A DNA stretch of 19,408 nucleotides from UBA2402 sp044371005 (GTDB lineage Bacteria; Planctomycetota; Phycisphaerae; Phycisphaerales; UBA1924): assembly GCA_044371005.1 (NCBI GenBank), contig JBILUL010000091.1, forward strand, positions 1-19,408, read 5' to 3'. Both the position numbers and the translations under genes were made by a program. Under the pieces are notes generated by a model. The model saw only the letters and a program-made list of their open reading frames with translations, did not search any database and was not told the DNA's origin. Shown here piece after piece: positions 8,237-16,448 of the stretch. The first letter of the stretch is position 1, and the number at the start of each line of letters is the position of its first letter.

Positions 8237-8765
8237 ACGCGATCCGGTTCCACTCAGTGCGCTGCCACATCGCTCAAGTTCCTGGGTGTCAGCGCGGCAC
8301 CGCCAATGGTGCCTCGTCGGCACGCCCGGATGGACCGTACCTTCGGCCCGCGGCATGTTGACGTCATCGCCGGATGACTCCTGGCTCGATACTCGAAGGA
8401 AGCCAAACGAGCAACCGGCGCGGCGATGTCGCGCTTCGAGCACAGCAGTCGTAGCTGCTGCACCATCCGACTTGGCTTGAGGTCACGGTCCGGTCATCAG
8501 GCAACTGGTCGCAGTTTCCACCTGCCCCGGGGGTACAACCTGCCGCGGTGTGTGAGACTGCAGAGCGTGCTGAATCAGCTCCCCGACCTGAGGGTGAGCC
8601 AGCGCGGTGAGTCTCCTCATCGCGTGGATGGGTTGCGGGGGAATACACCGGTTTGCTTTGCTTCCTCGGGAATATGCCGATGTTGAACGCGCGTCCCTCC
8701 GATACGGGTCGTGGTGTCCATGATGCCGGCGCGATGTCGCGCCAAGACCAGATGGAGATTGTCCG
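8237..8765. other. 529-bp intergenic region before the chemotaxis operon
   Basis: No convincing gene is visible on either strand; the open frames here have atypical composition (Arg, Ser and Cys rich) and no recognisable motifs. A short inverted repeat GTCATC-GCCG-GATGAC lies at 8363-8378, just after TTGACG. A promoter for the ten-gene chemotaxis operon is expected here. I could not identify a strong sigma-70, sigma-54 or flagellar sigma-28 site; the nearest flagellar-like match is GCCGAT at about 8695-8700, without a matching -35. Confidence 0.4.
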
Positions 8766-9170
8766 ATGCGAGTTCTAGTTGTTGATGATTCGCGTTCGAT
8801 CCGGATGATGATCCGGTCATACCTGTCGAAATCGGTCAACCTGGAGGTTCTCGAAGCCGAGGATGGGGCGGCGGCGCTCCTGCTTGCGTCCAATCTCAAG
8901 CCGAGCCTGATCTTCACGGACTGGAACATGCCGAACATGGATGGCATCACGTTCGTGCGCCAGTATCGCGCGACCGGCGCAAAGACGCCCATCATCATGG
9001 TCACGACCGAAGCGGAGAAGCCTCGCGTGATCGAAGCGCTCCAGGCCGGAGTGAACAACTACCTCGTCAAGCCGTTCAAGCGCGAGGAGTTCTTCAACCG
9101 CGTTTCAGCAACGTGCAAGACATTCAACATTCCGCAAATCCTCAACCTCGGGAACGACCAGGCCGCCTGA
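8766..9170 (+). CDS. cheY: chemotaxis response regulator CheY (first copy)
   Basis: This 134-residue single receiver domain, with no output domain, should take phosphate from CheA and bind the flagellar switch. Acidic residues D7/D8 (VLVVDDS), phosphoacceptor D52 (FTDWNMPNMDG), T80 in MVTTEAE, Y99 and K102 (VKPF) all fall at the spacing known for E. coli CheY (D57, T87, Y106, K109). A GGAGA lies 10-14 bases before the ATG. It is the first gene of the chemotaxis operon, 19 bp before cheA. Its full set of switch residues, including the aromatic Y99, makes it the better candidate of the two receivers here for the motor-binding CheY. About 13 residues after the last helix (QILNLGNDQAA) are extra. 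Confidence 0.94.
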   Translation: MRVLVVDDSRSIRMMIRSYLSKSVNLEVLEAEDGAAALLLASNLKPSLIFTDWNMPNMDGITFVRQYRATGAKTPIIMVTTEAEKPRVIEALQAGVNNYLVKPFKREEFFNRVSATCKTFNIPQILNLGNDQAA

Positions 9171-9189
9171 GAGCAAGTGACCACACGCC

Positions 9190-11661
9190 ATGAGCGCCAG
9201 CGAACTGCAGACACTGCTCGAGCAGACATGCCGCACCGCCTCGACGATCGACGCCGAGGATCCCGGTGCGCTCGCCCAGTTGCACGGCCTGCTTGAACGA
9301 ATGAAGGGCCTGCTCTCAGGAGATGCGGGCGAACACGTGGCGGAAGCCGCCACGTCGACGCTTGCGCTCATCATGCGGGAAGCCGACAACGCCGATGCCG
9401 CGCTCAACAAGATCCGGAGCGTGCTGGGCGAACTCCAGGCCGACATCAGCGCGGCCGAGAAGGCCGCGACGGATCATGCCACGCCCGCCGTGGATCTTGA
9501 GCTGCTCGCCGCGTGGGGCTCACAGGTGGGCGATGCCTGCGATGAGCTCTCGACCGCTGCTCTCAAGCTGGGCCACAACCACGAGGACCTCGAAGCAACC
9601 GCGGAAGTCCGCCGTCGCATCCACACGCTCAAGGGCGAGTTCGGTGTGCTCGGACTCGAACCGGGCAGGGCCCTCTGCCACCGCGTGGAGGAGAAGCTCA
9701 CGGCCGAGGCGCCCTATCAGTACGTCGACGCGGTGCTCGCAGTCGCCGACTGGGTGAGGGCGTACGCCGCGTTGGCCGTGGCAAACCCCTCAGCCAGTGC
9801 TCCTGGTACCTCGCACATTGACAGTCTGCTGACCACCGCGGCCGCGGAGAGCACGGCCGTCCTCCCCGCTCCCATCGAGGACGGGCCGGTCGATCTGGCG
9901 ATCGATCCTGAACACCTCAAGAACCTGGCCATCTACGTCAACGAACTCAAGGACCATGTCGCCTCGGCCGAGCGCGAGCTGCTCGCGATCGAATCCGGTG
10001 GCGACCCGCGCAAGCACGTGGAAGGTCTCTTCCGCGCATTTCACACCGTCAAGGGCGTCGCGGGCTTCCTGGGCCTCAGGCCGGTCGTGGAGGTATCGCA
10101 CGCGACGGAGACGCTCTTTGATGAAGTGCGCAAGGGCCGGCTTGAGACCGCCCCGGCGGTGATCGAAGCTGGCCTCGCGGCATGTGACACGCTGGTCATT
10201 GTGCTCAATGCGTTGACAGGCGGAGAGCTCCCGCTTCGGTCGCGCATCGCGGCCACGTGCCGCCGACTGGTCGATTGCATCAGCACGCCCGCCGCTTCCA
10301 AGTCAGCCGCGGATATGGCGGTCATACCCGAACCTTCGGCAGCACCAGCCGTTCCTGCACCGCTCCCGGCGGACCACGCCGCGCCTGCACCGCATGCAAG
10401 CCAGCCAGCCGAAGCTGTGGAACCGGTGCGTCAGACGCGTGCGCTGCAGGGTGATACGACCGTGAAGGTCGCAACCACGCGCATGGACCGGCTGATCGAT
10501 CTGGTCGGCGAACTCGTGATCGCATCGCAGATGGTGGTTCAGGATCCGCGGATCGCGACCCTCCAGGACCAGCGCGTGCAGCGCAACATCTCGCATGTGT
10601 CGAAGATCGTCCGCGATCTGCAGCAGACCTCCATGGCACTGCGACTGGTCACCATCAAGGGCACCTTCCAGAAGATGGCACGGGTCGCACGCGATGTGGC
10701 CCACAAGGCGGGCAGGCAGCTTGAGTTCCGCACCGAGGGTGAGGAGACCGAGCTGGATCGCACAATCGTCGATCTCCTGAATGATCCGCTGGTGCACATC
10801 ATCCGAAACTCCTGCGACCACGGTGTTGAACCGCCCGATGAGCGAGTCTCAAAGGGCAAGTCGCCCAAGGGGATTGTCACCCTGCGCGCCTACCACCAGG
10901 GCGGATCGATCGTCGTGGAGGTCGCGGATGACGGGCGCGGGCTTGATCGTCAGCGCATCCTTCGGAAAGCTATTGAACGCGGTCTGATCCCGGCGGATCG
11001 CGATGTCGCGTCCCTCTCGGACAACGAGTGTCACAATCTCATCTTCCTCCCGGGGTTCTCGACGGCAGAGAAGATCACCGACATCTCAGGCCGCGGCGTG
11101 GGGATGGATGTGGTCCGCAAGTCCATCGAGGACCTTCGCGGCAAGGTGGAGATCCGCTCCGAGTTCGGCAAGGGCACGACGATCCTGATGCGGCTGCCGC
11201 TCACGATGGCCATCATCGACGGCATGGTGGTGCGAGTGGGATCGCAGCGTTTCGTGATTCCGACGCTGAACATCGAGCGTTCGTACCAGCCCAAGCCCAC
11301 CGACCTGTTCACGGCACAGGGCGGGCGAGGCGAGATGGCCAAGGTGCGCGAGACACTGCTGCCGATTCACAGGCTGAACAGGGTCTTTGGCGTGCGCGGC
11401 GGATGCGAAGAGCTCGAGCAGGGGCTGCTGCTGGTGATCGATGCCGGCAGTTCGCGATGCTGCGTCTTCGTCGATGAGATCCTCGGCCAGCAGCAGGTGG
11501 TGATCAAGGGACTTGGCGCCGGGGCACCTCGCGTCAAGGGAGTCTCGGGCGGCGCCATCATGGGCGACGGCCGGGTCGCGCTGATTCTGGACATTGCATC
11601 GGTGGCGCAGCTCGCCACGGAAATCGGAGCGGCGCCGACTCTCGCCGCGGAGGCAGCATGA
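9190..11661 (+). CDS. cheA: chemotaxis histidine kinase CheA with two HPt domains
   Basis: CheA autophosphorylates under receptor control and passes phosphate to CheY and CheB. The 823-residue protein begins with about 100 helical residues of unknown role. A first HPt domain follows with H145 in IHTLKGEFGVLGL, then a second with H285 in FHTVKGVAGFLGL. A Pro/Ala-rich linker spans about 370-415. The P3 dimerisation helices start at MDRLIDLVGELVIASQ. The P4 ATPase has the N box IIRNSCDHGVE, G1 DDGRGLD, F box FLPGFSTAEK and G2 GRGVGMD. The C-terminal P5 CheW-like domain starts near LPLTMAIIDGMVVRVG. Both histidines sit in consensus HT(L/V)KG sites, so both could be phosphorylated; typical CheA has one. 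I see no clear P2 CheY-binding domain. The stop overlaps cheW (ATGA). No strong ribosome-binding site precedes ATG 9190, which lies 19 bp after cheY. Confidence 0.96.
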   Translation: MSASELQTLLEQTCRTASTIDAEDPGALAQLHGLLERMKGLLSGDAGEHVAEAATSTLALIMREADNADAALNKIRSVLGELQADISAAEKAATDHATPAVDLELLAAWGSQVGDACDELSTAALKLGHNHEDLEATAEVRRRIHTLKGEFGVLGLEPGRALCHRVEEKLTAEAPYQYVDAVLAVADWVRAYAALAVANPSASAPGTSHIDSLLTTAAAESTAVLPAPIEDGPVDLAIDPEHLKNLAIYVNELKDHVASAERELLAIESGGDPRKHVEGLFRAFHTVKGVAGFLGLRPVVEVSHATETLFDEVRKGRLETAPAVIEAGLAACDTLVIVLNALTGGELPLRSRIAATCRRLVDCISTPAASKSAADMAVIPEPSAAPAVPAPLPADHAAPAPHASQPAEAVEPVRQTRALQGDTTVKVATTRMDRLIDLVGELVIASQMVVQDPRIATLQDQRVQRNISHVSKIVRDLQQTSMALRLVTIKGTFQKMARVARDVAHKAGRQLEFRTEGEETELDRTIVDLLNDPLVHIIRNSCDHGVEPPDERVSKGKSPKGIVTLRAYHQGGSIVVEVADDGRGLDRQRILRKAIERGLIPADRDVASLSDNECHNLIFLPGFSTAEKITDISGRGVGMDVVRKSIEDLRGKVEIRSEFGKGTTILMRLPLTMAIIDGMVVRVGSQRFVIPTLNIERSYQPKPTDLFTAQGGRGEMAKVRETLLPIHRLNRVFGVRGGCEELEQGLLLVIDAGSSRCCVFVDEILGQQQVVIKGLGAGAPRVKGVSGGAIMGDGRVALILDIASVAQLATEIGAAPTLAAEAA

Positions 11662-12200
11662 CACGCGAATTGCAACAGACCACTGGCCGCGGAGGGAAGT
11701 ACCTGAGCTTCCGTCTGGGCAAGGAAGAGTACGGAGTCGAGATTCTCAGAGTCCGCGAGATCATCGGGCTGCTCGAGATCACCGAGCTGCCTCGCACGCC
11801 CGAGCACGTCAAGGGTGTCGTGAATCTGCGCGGCCGGATCATCCCGGTCATCGACCTTCGCAGCCTGTTCGGCATGCCCCATCACGAGTACACGGCGATC
11901 ACCTGCATCGTCTTCATCGAGGTCGCCGGCCAGAGCGAGGGTGAGCGTTTCCAGATCGGAGCCATCGTGGATTCGGTCAGCGAGGTCATCACCATCGCAT
12001 CCGAGCAGATCGGGGCCGTCCCGAACTTCGGCTGCGATGTCGACACCCAGTTCATGCTCGGCGTGGCGAGAGTCAAGGACAAGGTCTGCGTCCTGCTCAA
12101 CATCGACACGCTGCTCACCACCAACGACCTGGCATCACTGCGGCAGGCGGCCGCCGCAGCCGGGGGGCATGCAGCGCCGACCCCATCGCTCGCCGCCTGA
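11658..12200 (+). CDS. cheW: chemotaxis coupling protein CheW
   Basis: CheW bridges receptors and CheA at the inner membrane signalling arrays. The 180-residue product shows the family pattern: YLSFRLGKEEYGVEILRVRE, ELPRTPEHVKGVVNLRGR, IIPVIDLRSLFGM, IGAIVDSVSEVITI and a final strand KVCVLLNIDTLL. About 20 Ala/Pro-rich residues follow the domain. The ATG overlaps the cheA stop and is preceded by GGAGG at 5-9 bases, so translation is likely coupled and strong. It lies directly before the receptor gene, which fits a dedicated receptor-CheW-CheA complex. It is a single CheW domain with no receiver fusion, so it is not CheV. Confidence 0.96.
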   Translation: MTRELQQTTGRGGKYLSFRLGKEEYGVEILRVREIIGLLEITELPRTPEHVKGVVNLRGRIIPVIDLRSLFGMPHHEYTAITCIVFIEVAGQSEGERFQIGAIVDSVSEVITIASEQIGAVPNFGCDVDTQFMLGVARVKDKVCVLLNIDTLLTTNDLASLRQAAAAAGGHAAPTPSLAA

Positions 12201-12262
12201 AGCACATCGAACACCACCATCCGAAGAACCAATCAATCGACGATTCAGCAAGGACCATCGCC

Positions 12263-14203
12263 ATGAACACCTCATTCATCCGCAGCACCCGAGTCTCCAA
12301 GCGTCTGACCATTCTGTCCACGGCCGTTGCCCTGGCCATGGGCGGCGTATCGATGATGGTCTACAACACCATCAACGACACTCGCATCGGCAGCCGTCAG
12401 TTCGTGGAGCTCATGGCTCACAATGAGCTGCTCGCCGATATCCTGCCCCCGCCCCTCTCACTGCTGGCGGTCGCGGACCATCTGGAGATGCTGTCCGGCC
12501 AGCCCGCCAAGATCGAGCAGAATCTCGCCAAGTACGAGGAGTGGGTGAAGGGGTACCATGCCCGCACAGAGTACTGGAAGACCGCTCCGATGGATGATGA
12601 TGATCGTGCGGAGCTCTACGCCGCACTCAAGCCTTCCCAGCAGTTCATTGAACTGATGGAGACCAAGTACATCCCGCACCTCAAGTTGGGCAAGAACGAG
12701 GAATATCGCGCCGCGTTCGAGCAGGGCGAACTCCGCGCACTCTACGCCACGAGCACCGATGAAGTGGTTCGACTGTCCGAACTGGTTACCAAGGAAATCG
12801 GCCATCGCATGACCACATCACAGGACCAGGCGATCACCGCACGCAACGAGATCATCGGGATCATCGGTGCCGTCGCTGCGGCGGTGCTCGTGCTCAACCT
12901 CCTCATCGCCAAGTCGATCACCAGGCCCCTGACCGCAATGCTCGGCAAGATCCGCGACATGGCTACCGGAAGCCGCGATCTGACCCAGCGTCTGGAAGCA
13001 TCCGGCAAGGACGAACTCACCGAGCTTTCAGGCGTATTCAACACGTTCGTGGAGCAGCTCGTGGCCTCGCAGGAGGATTCACGCCGCCAGGCACAGCAGA
13101 TCGAGTTGCAGGCCACCGAACTCAAGTCCAAGGCGGTCGAGTTGGTCAAGGCCACCAACGCCATGGCGCAGGGCGACTTCACGGTCGAAATCGGCGTCCT
13201 GGGCGGCGATGCGATGGGCGAGATCGGCGAGGGCCTGAGCGTGGCCGTGGCACAGATCGGTCAGCTGATCCGCGAGGCGTCGGCAGCAACCACCCGCGTC
13301 GACAATGGCACGACCCAGATCGCCTCGGCCAGTCAGTCCCTGGCGGCCAGCGCCAGCGAACAGGCCGCGAGCCTCGAGGAGATCTCCGCGTCGCTCGAGG
13401 AGATGTCGGGCATGACCCGCCAGAACGCCGACAACGCACAGCAGGCCGCGGCACTCGCCACGGGCGCCACCGACTCGGCCAACCGCGGCAAGACGGAAAC
13501 CACCCAGCTGGGCTCCGCCATGAAGGAGATCCAGGAATCCGCCACCAAGATCTCGCAGATCATCAAGACCATCGACGAGATCGCCTTCCAGACCAACCTG
13601 CTCGCACTCAACGCCGCGGTTGAAGCCGCCCGTGCTGGCGAAGCGGGCAAGGGCTTCGCGGTGGTCGCAGAAGAAGTGCGCAACCTCGCTCAGCGCTCGG
13701 CCGACGCCGCCAAGAGCACGGCCTCGATGATCGAGGAAGCCCGCAAGCGTGCCGACAATGGTGCGGCGATCGGCTCCCGCGTGGGCGTGGTGCTCGACGA
13801 GATCTGCGGCGGTGCCTCCAAGGTCAGCACGCTGCTGGCCGAGATCGCGGCCAGTTCACGCGAGCAGGCCACCGGCATCTCCCAGATCACCAAGGGTGTC
13901 GCCGAACTGGACAAGGTCACGCAACAGAACGCAGGCAACAGCGAGGAGCTCGCCGCGGCCGCGCAGGAGAGCTCTTCCCAGATGGCTGGTCTCACCTCCA
14001 CCCTCTCGCGATTCCAGGTGGGCGCAAACGACGCCACCACGGCCGGCGCCGCAACGCTCCAGGCACCGAGTCACCCCACCCACCGGTCCAAGCCCCAGAC
14101 TCGCCCCTCGATGGCAGCCGCCAAGGGCGCAGGAACCACCGCGGCAGCAGCAAAGAATGCGATCCCGTTCGGTGAGCACGAGGAGACGTTCGAGAAGTTC
14201 TGA
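12263..14203 (+). CDS. methyl-accepting chemotaxis receptor, tandem HAMP, C-terminal tether motif
   Basis: This 646-residue transmembrane receptor senses signals in the periplasm and controls CheA. TM1 spans about residues 15-34 and TM2 about 197-219. The roughly 160-residue helical sensor between them contains ADILPPP at 58-64, a motif I recall from other receptors' sensor domains. A HAMP domain (about 216-270) is followed by a second HAMP-like segment (about 291-340, with AMAQGDFTVEI and DAMGEIGEGLS). The methylation helices flank the signalling tip at 437-476 (IAFQTNLLALNAAVEAAR, then AGKGFAVVAEEVRNLA). After a flexible Ser/Thr/Pro/Ala tail of about 60 residues the protein ends in TFEKF, matching the x-[HFYW]-x-x-[HFYW] pentapeptide that tethers CheR or CheB in other bacteria. 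AAGGA lies about 9 bases before the ATG. The ligand cannot be read from the sequence. Confidence 0.95.
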   Translation: MNTSFIRSTRVSKRLTILSTAVALAMGGVSMMVYNTINDTRIGSRQFVELMAHNELLADILPPPLSLLAVADHLEMLSGQPAKIEQNLAKYEEWVKGYHARTEYWKTAPMDDDDRAELYAALKPSQQFIELMETKYIPHLKLGKNEEYRAAFEQGELRALYATSTDEVVRLSELVTKEIGHRMTTSQDQAITARNEIIGIIGAVAAAVLVLNLLIAKSITRPLTAMLGKIRDMATGSRDLTQRLEASGKDELTELSGVFNTFVEQLVASQEDSRRQAQQIELQATELKSKAVELVKATNAMAQGDFTVEIGVLGGDAMGEIGEGLSVAVAQIGQLIREASAATTRVDNGTTQIASASQSLAASASEQAASLEEISASLEEMSGMTRQNADNAQQAAALATGATDSANRGKTETTQLGSAMKEIQESATKISQIIKTIDEIAFQTNLLALNAAVEAARAGEAGKGFAVVAEEVRNLAQRSADAAKSTASMIEEARKRADNGAAIGSRVGVVLDEICGGASKVSTLLAEIAASSREQATGISQITKGVAELDKVTQQNAGNSEELAAAAQESSSQMAGLTSTLSRFQVGANDATTAGAATLQAPSHPTHRSKPQTRPSMAAAKGAGTTAAAAKNAIPFGEHEETFEKF

Positions 14204-14254
14204 TCGAGTCGTGCTGTCCGCCTCTGAGACTTCCCGCCCGATCGTGGAACACCA

Positions 14255-15088
14255 ATGCCAACGTTGATACGGACCACCAATCCCCTCAGGCAGCTTGCAG
14301 ACACCATCTGGGAGCGCTTCGGCCTGAGACTCCCCGACGAGAAGCTTTCGTTCGTGGCTTCCCGACTGGGAACCATGGCAAGAAGTGGCGGGTTCGCCAG
14401 CGTCGAAGCGCTGGCGGCGGACCTGGTCGAGCATCCATCCGAAGAACGGCTCCTTGCCGTCTTCGATGCACTCTCCACCAACGTCACAAGCTTCTTCCGC
14501 GATGCTCCGCACTTTGAGACTCTCGCGAAAGAGATCTACACCCCCTTGCGTTCCCGCGGAGGCACGCCGACCATCCGTCTCTGGTCCGCGGCGTGCTCCA
14601 CCGGCGCCGAGCCGTACTCGCTGGCCATGCACGCCTGCGATGTGTTCGGGGCTGACAAGGTCAAGGACTGTCAGATCCTGGCCACGGACCTTTCCCAGCC
14701 GGCCCTCGACGCGGCGATGCGGGCTGTCTATCCGGATGACTCGCTGACCGGCATCAGCCAGGAGCAGTTGAACAAGTACGTGCTCCGGGGGACGGGCAAG
14801 TGTGCGGGCTTCGTGAAGATCAGTGATCACCTTCGGTCAATGGTCACCTTCAAGCGTCAGAATCTCCTTGATTCGTGGCCGTGGCATGGCCCCTTTGACG
14901 CGGTCTTCTGTCGGAACGTCATGATCTACTTTGAACGGCCGGTTCGAGAACGTCTGGTCAAGCGAATGCGTTCGACGCTGCGAAACGGCGGGCTGCTCGT
15001 GCTGGGAAGTTCGGAATCCCTCTCGGGCCTTGATGTGGGAACGATGCGCATGGTGAGTCCGTCTGTCTACAGGAGGGTTGATCCATGA
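14255..15088 (+). CDS. cheR: chemotaxis receptor glutamate methyltransferase CheR
   Basis: CheR methylates receptor glutamates using S-adenosylmethionine during adaptation. The 277-residue product has the N-terminal helical domain with TNVTSFFRDAPHFE at 75-88, the SAM-binding start LWSAACSTGAEPYS at 109-122 (most CheR have GEEPYS, here GAEPYS), ILATDLS, and CRNVMIYF. A beta-subdomain for pentapeptide binding is expected in tether-dependent CheR; the segment around YVLRGTGKCAGFVKISDHL is the likely place, though shorter than in enterics. There are no TPR repeats. It follows the receptor gene by 51 bp and its stop overlaps the cheD ATG. The Shine-Dalgarno is weak. The neighbouring receptor's TFEKF end is its natural candidate partner. 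Confidence 0.96.
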   Translation: MPTLIRTTNPLRQLADTIWERFGLRLPDEKLSFVASRLGTMARSGGFASVEALAADLVEHPSEERLLAVFDALSTNVTSFFRDAPHFETLAKEIYTPLRSRGGTPTIRLWSAACSTGAEPYSLAMHACDVFGADKVKDCQILATDLSQPALDAAMRAVYPDDSLTGISQEQLNKYVLRGTGKCAGFVKISDHLRSMVTFKRQNLLDSWPWHGPFDAVFCRNVMIYFERPVRERLVKRMRSTLRNGGLLVLGSSESLSGLDVGTMRMVSPSVYRRVDP

Positions 15089-15618
15089 CCAGACTTGCTT
15101 CCACAGCCGCTGCGGGAAACGAACTCCAGCCCGATGGACGGATTGTCGTGGGCGTGGGTGACATGATCGTGTCTGCGGACCCGGCTGCCGAACTGATCAC
15201 GTACGCGCTTGGCTCGTGCATCGGGGTCACTGTCTACGACCCGGTCTGCAAGGTGGGCGGGCTGCTGCACTTCATGCTCCCTCTTGCCGGCGAGAGCCCC
15301 AACAAGGCCTCTCGCCCTGCGATGTACGGAGATACGGGCATCCCGCTGCTCTTCAAGACGATCTACTCCCTTGGCGCCGTCAAGGAGCGTCTGATCGTCT
15401 GTGCCGCGGGCGGCGCTGAGATCCTGGATGATGAAGGCTGCTTCCGCGTCGGATCGCGCAACCGCACGCTTCTGAGGAAGATCTTCTGGCAGAACAATGT
15501 GCTGATCGCCGCGGAAGACAGTGGCGGCCACACCTCGCGCACGCTCATGTTGAACCTCGCTGACGGTCGGGTGCAGATCCGCAGTCAGGGAGTCGGGAGT
15601 GTCCTATGGCCACGGTAA
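15085..15618 (+). CDS. cheD: receptor glutamine deamidase CheD
   Basis: CheD deamidates receptor glutamines and, in several bacteria, interacts with CheC-type phosphatases. The 177-residue product has the catalytic cysteine C45 in YALGSCIGVTVYDP and the histidine H62 in GGLLHFMLP. Their 17-residue spacing equals that of C27/H44 in the Thermotoga enzyme. AMYGDTGIPLL and AAGGAEI are also typical. About 20 extra residues precede the conserved IVVGVGDMIVS start. The ATG overlaps the cheR stop (ATGA) and is preceded by AGGAGGG, so coupling is likely. Its 3' end overlaps the HDOD gene by 13 bp. Presence of CheD together with a CheX-like phosphatase fits a pathway with deamidation-based adaptation. 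Confidence 0.95.
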   Translation: MTRLASTAAAGNELQPDGRIVVGVGDMIVSADPAAELITYALGSCIGVTVYDPVCKVGGLLHFMLPLAGESPNKASRPAMYGDTGIPLLFKTIYSLGAVKERLIVCAAGGAEILDDEGCFRVGSRNRTLLRKIFWQNNVLIAAEDSGGHTSRTLMLNLADGRVQIRSQGVGSVLWPR

Positions 15619-16448
15619 CCCAACTCATCGATTCGCTCACGCGGCTCCCGGTCTTTCCGGCGGTGGCCGTGAAGGCGATGCGTCTGCTCAACGACCCCAA
15701 CGCGAGCTTTGCCGCGCTTGAACTGCTCATCAAGCAGGATGCGTCGCTGTCGACGGCACTGCTCAAACAGGGCAATTCGGCGGCCCATGGCGTTGCGGGA
15801 CGCAGCATCACGCTCAGTCAGTGCCTCTCTCGCATCGGCATCAAGCAGGCGATCCGGATCGTCTCGGATACCGCAGCGGGCGGCGTGCTCAAGACAGCGG
15901 GCGAGAGTTACGGCCTGCCGCAGCAGCAACTCTGGCACGGCTCACTCTTTGGTGCGCTGCTCGCTGAGCATCTGGCCAGGCAGGCACGCACCTGCGATCC
16001 GGGCGTTGCGTACCTGGGCGCCCTGCTGCGTGACATCGGCAAACTCGCCGTCGATGCGCTCACGCCCTGCACCGGAGTGATGTGGTCCGATGGGCGATCG
16101 CTCGAGGACGAGCGTGAGACCATCGGCGCCGATCACGCACAGCTGGGCGGAGAACTGGCTGCCCGCTGGAACCTCCCGCCGGTCATTGTCTCGTGCATCC
16201 GGTTCCATCATGAACCATCAGCCGCAACCTGCGATCAGCCGGTCGTCGACATCGTTCATGCCGCGGACACGCTGTGCATGAGCGCTGGCGTTGGCGTCGG
16301 CGATGACGGTCTTCGCTACAGGCTGGATCCGCGAGTCAGGGCGGCGCTGCTTCCCAATGCCTCCGTAGCCGCCGCGGCGACCGATGCCGCGTGGAACGAG
16401 CTGATCCACGTGGCGCCCGAACTGGCCCCCAAAGGAGTCTGCGCATGA
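15606..16448 (+). CDS. HDOD-domain protein inside the chemotaxis operon
   Basis: HDOD domains are HD-related helical domains that mostly lack the metal-binding HD pair and act as signalling or protein-binding modules. The 280-residue product starts with LIDSLTRLPVFPAVAVKAMRL, the typical HDOD opening. QDASLSTALLKQGNSA, SQCLSRIGIKQAIRI, the LRDIGKLA segment (R142 replaces the histidine expected in a catalytic HDIG) and HHEP at 201-204 follow. So it is probably not a phosphodiesterase. The domain fills the protein to about residue 225; the C-terminal 50 residues are unassigned. It overlaps cheD by 13 bp and cheY2 by ATGA, with GGGAG upstream of its ATG, so it is locked into the operon. A link between chemotaxis signalling and another response is plausible, but no function can be read from the sequence. 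Confidence 0.9.
   Translation: MATVTQLIDSLTRLPVFPAVAVKAMRLLNDPNASFAALELLIKQDASLSTALLKQGNSAAHGVAGRSITLSQCLSRIGIKQAIRIVSDTAAGGVLKTAGESYGLPQQQLWHGSLFGALLAEHLARQARTCDPGVAYLGALLRDIGKLAVDALTPCTGVMWSDGRSLEDERETIGADHAQLGGELAARWNLPPVIVSCIRFHHEPSAATCDQPVVDIVHAADTLCMSAGVGVGDDGLRYRLDPRVRAALLPNASVAAAATDAAWNELIHVAPELAPKGVCA

Noticed and set aside
8483..8620. 45-codon minus-strand frame in the gap before cheY1
   Set aside because: It has no ribosome-binding site and no recognisable family; kept only as part of the gap observation.
8680..8705. Flagellar sigma-28-like -10 (GCCGAT) before cheY1
   Set aside because: No TAAA-type -35 at the right spacing, so chance is likely in this composition.
13856..14830. 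324-codon minus-strand frame across mcp and cheR
   Set aside because: It is antisense to two clear chemotaxis genes and has no recognisable domain; long antisense frames are common in high-GC DNA.
15606..16448. HDOD protein as a cyclic-nucleotide phosphodiesterase of HD-GYP type
   Set aside because: The HDIG-like segment has R142 in place of histidine and there is no GYP motif; the opening matches HDOD instead.
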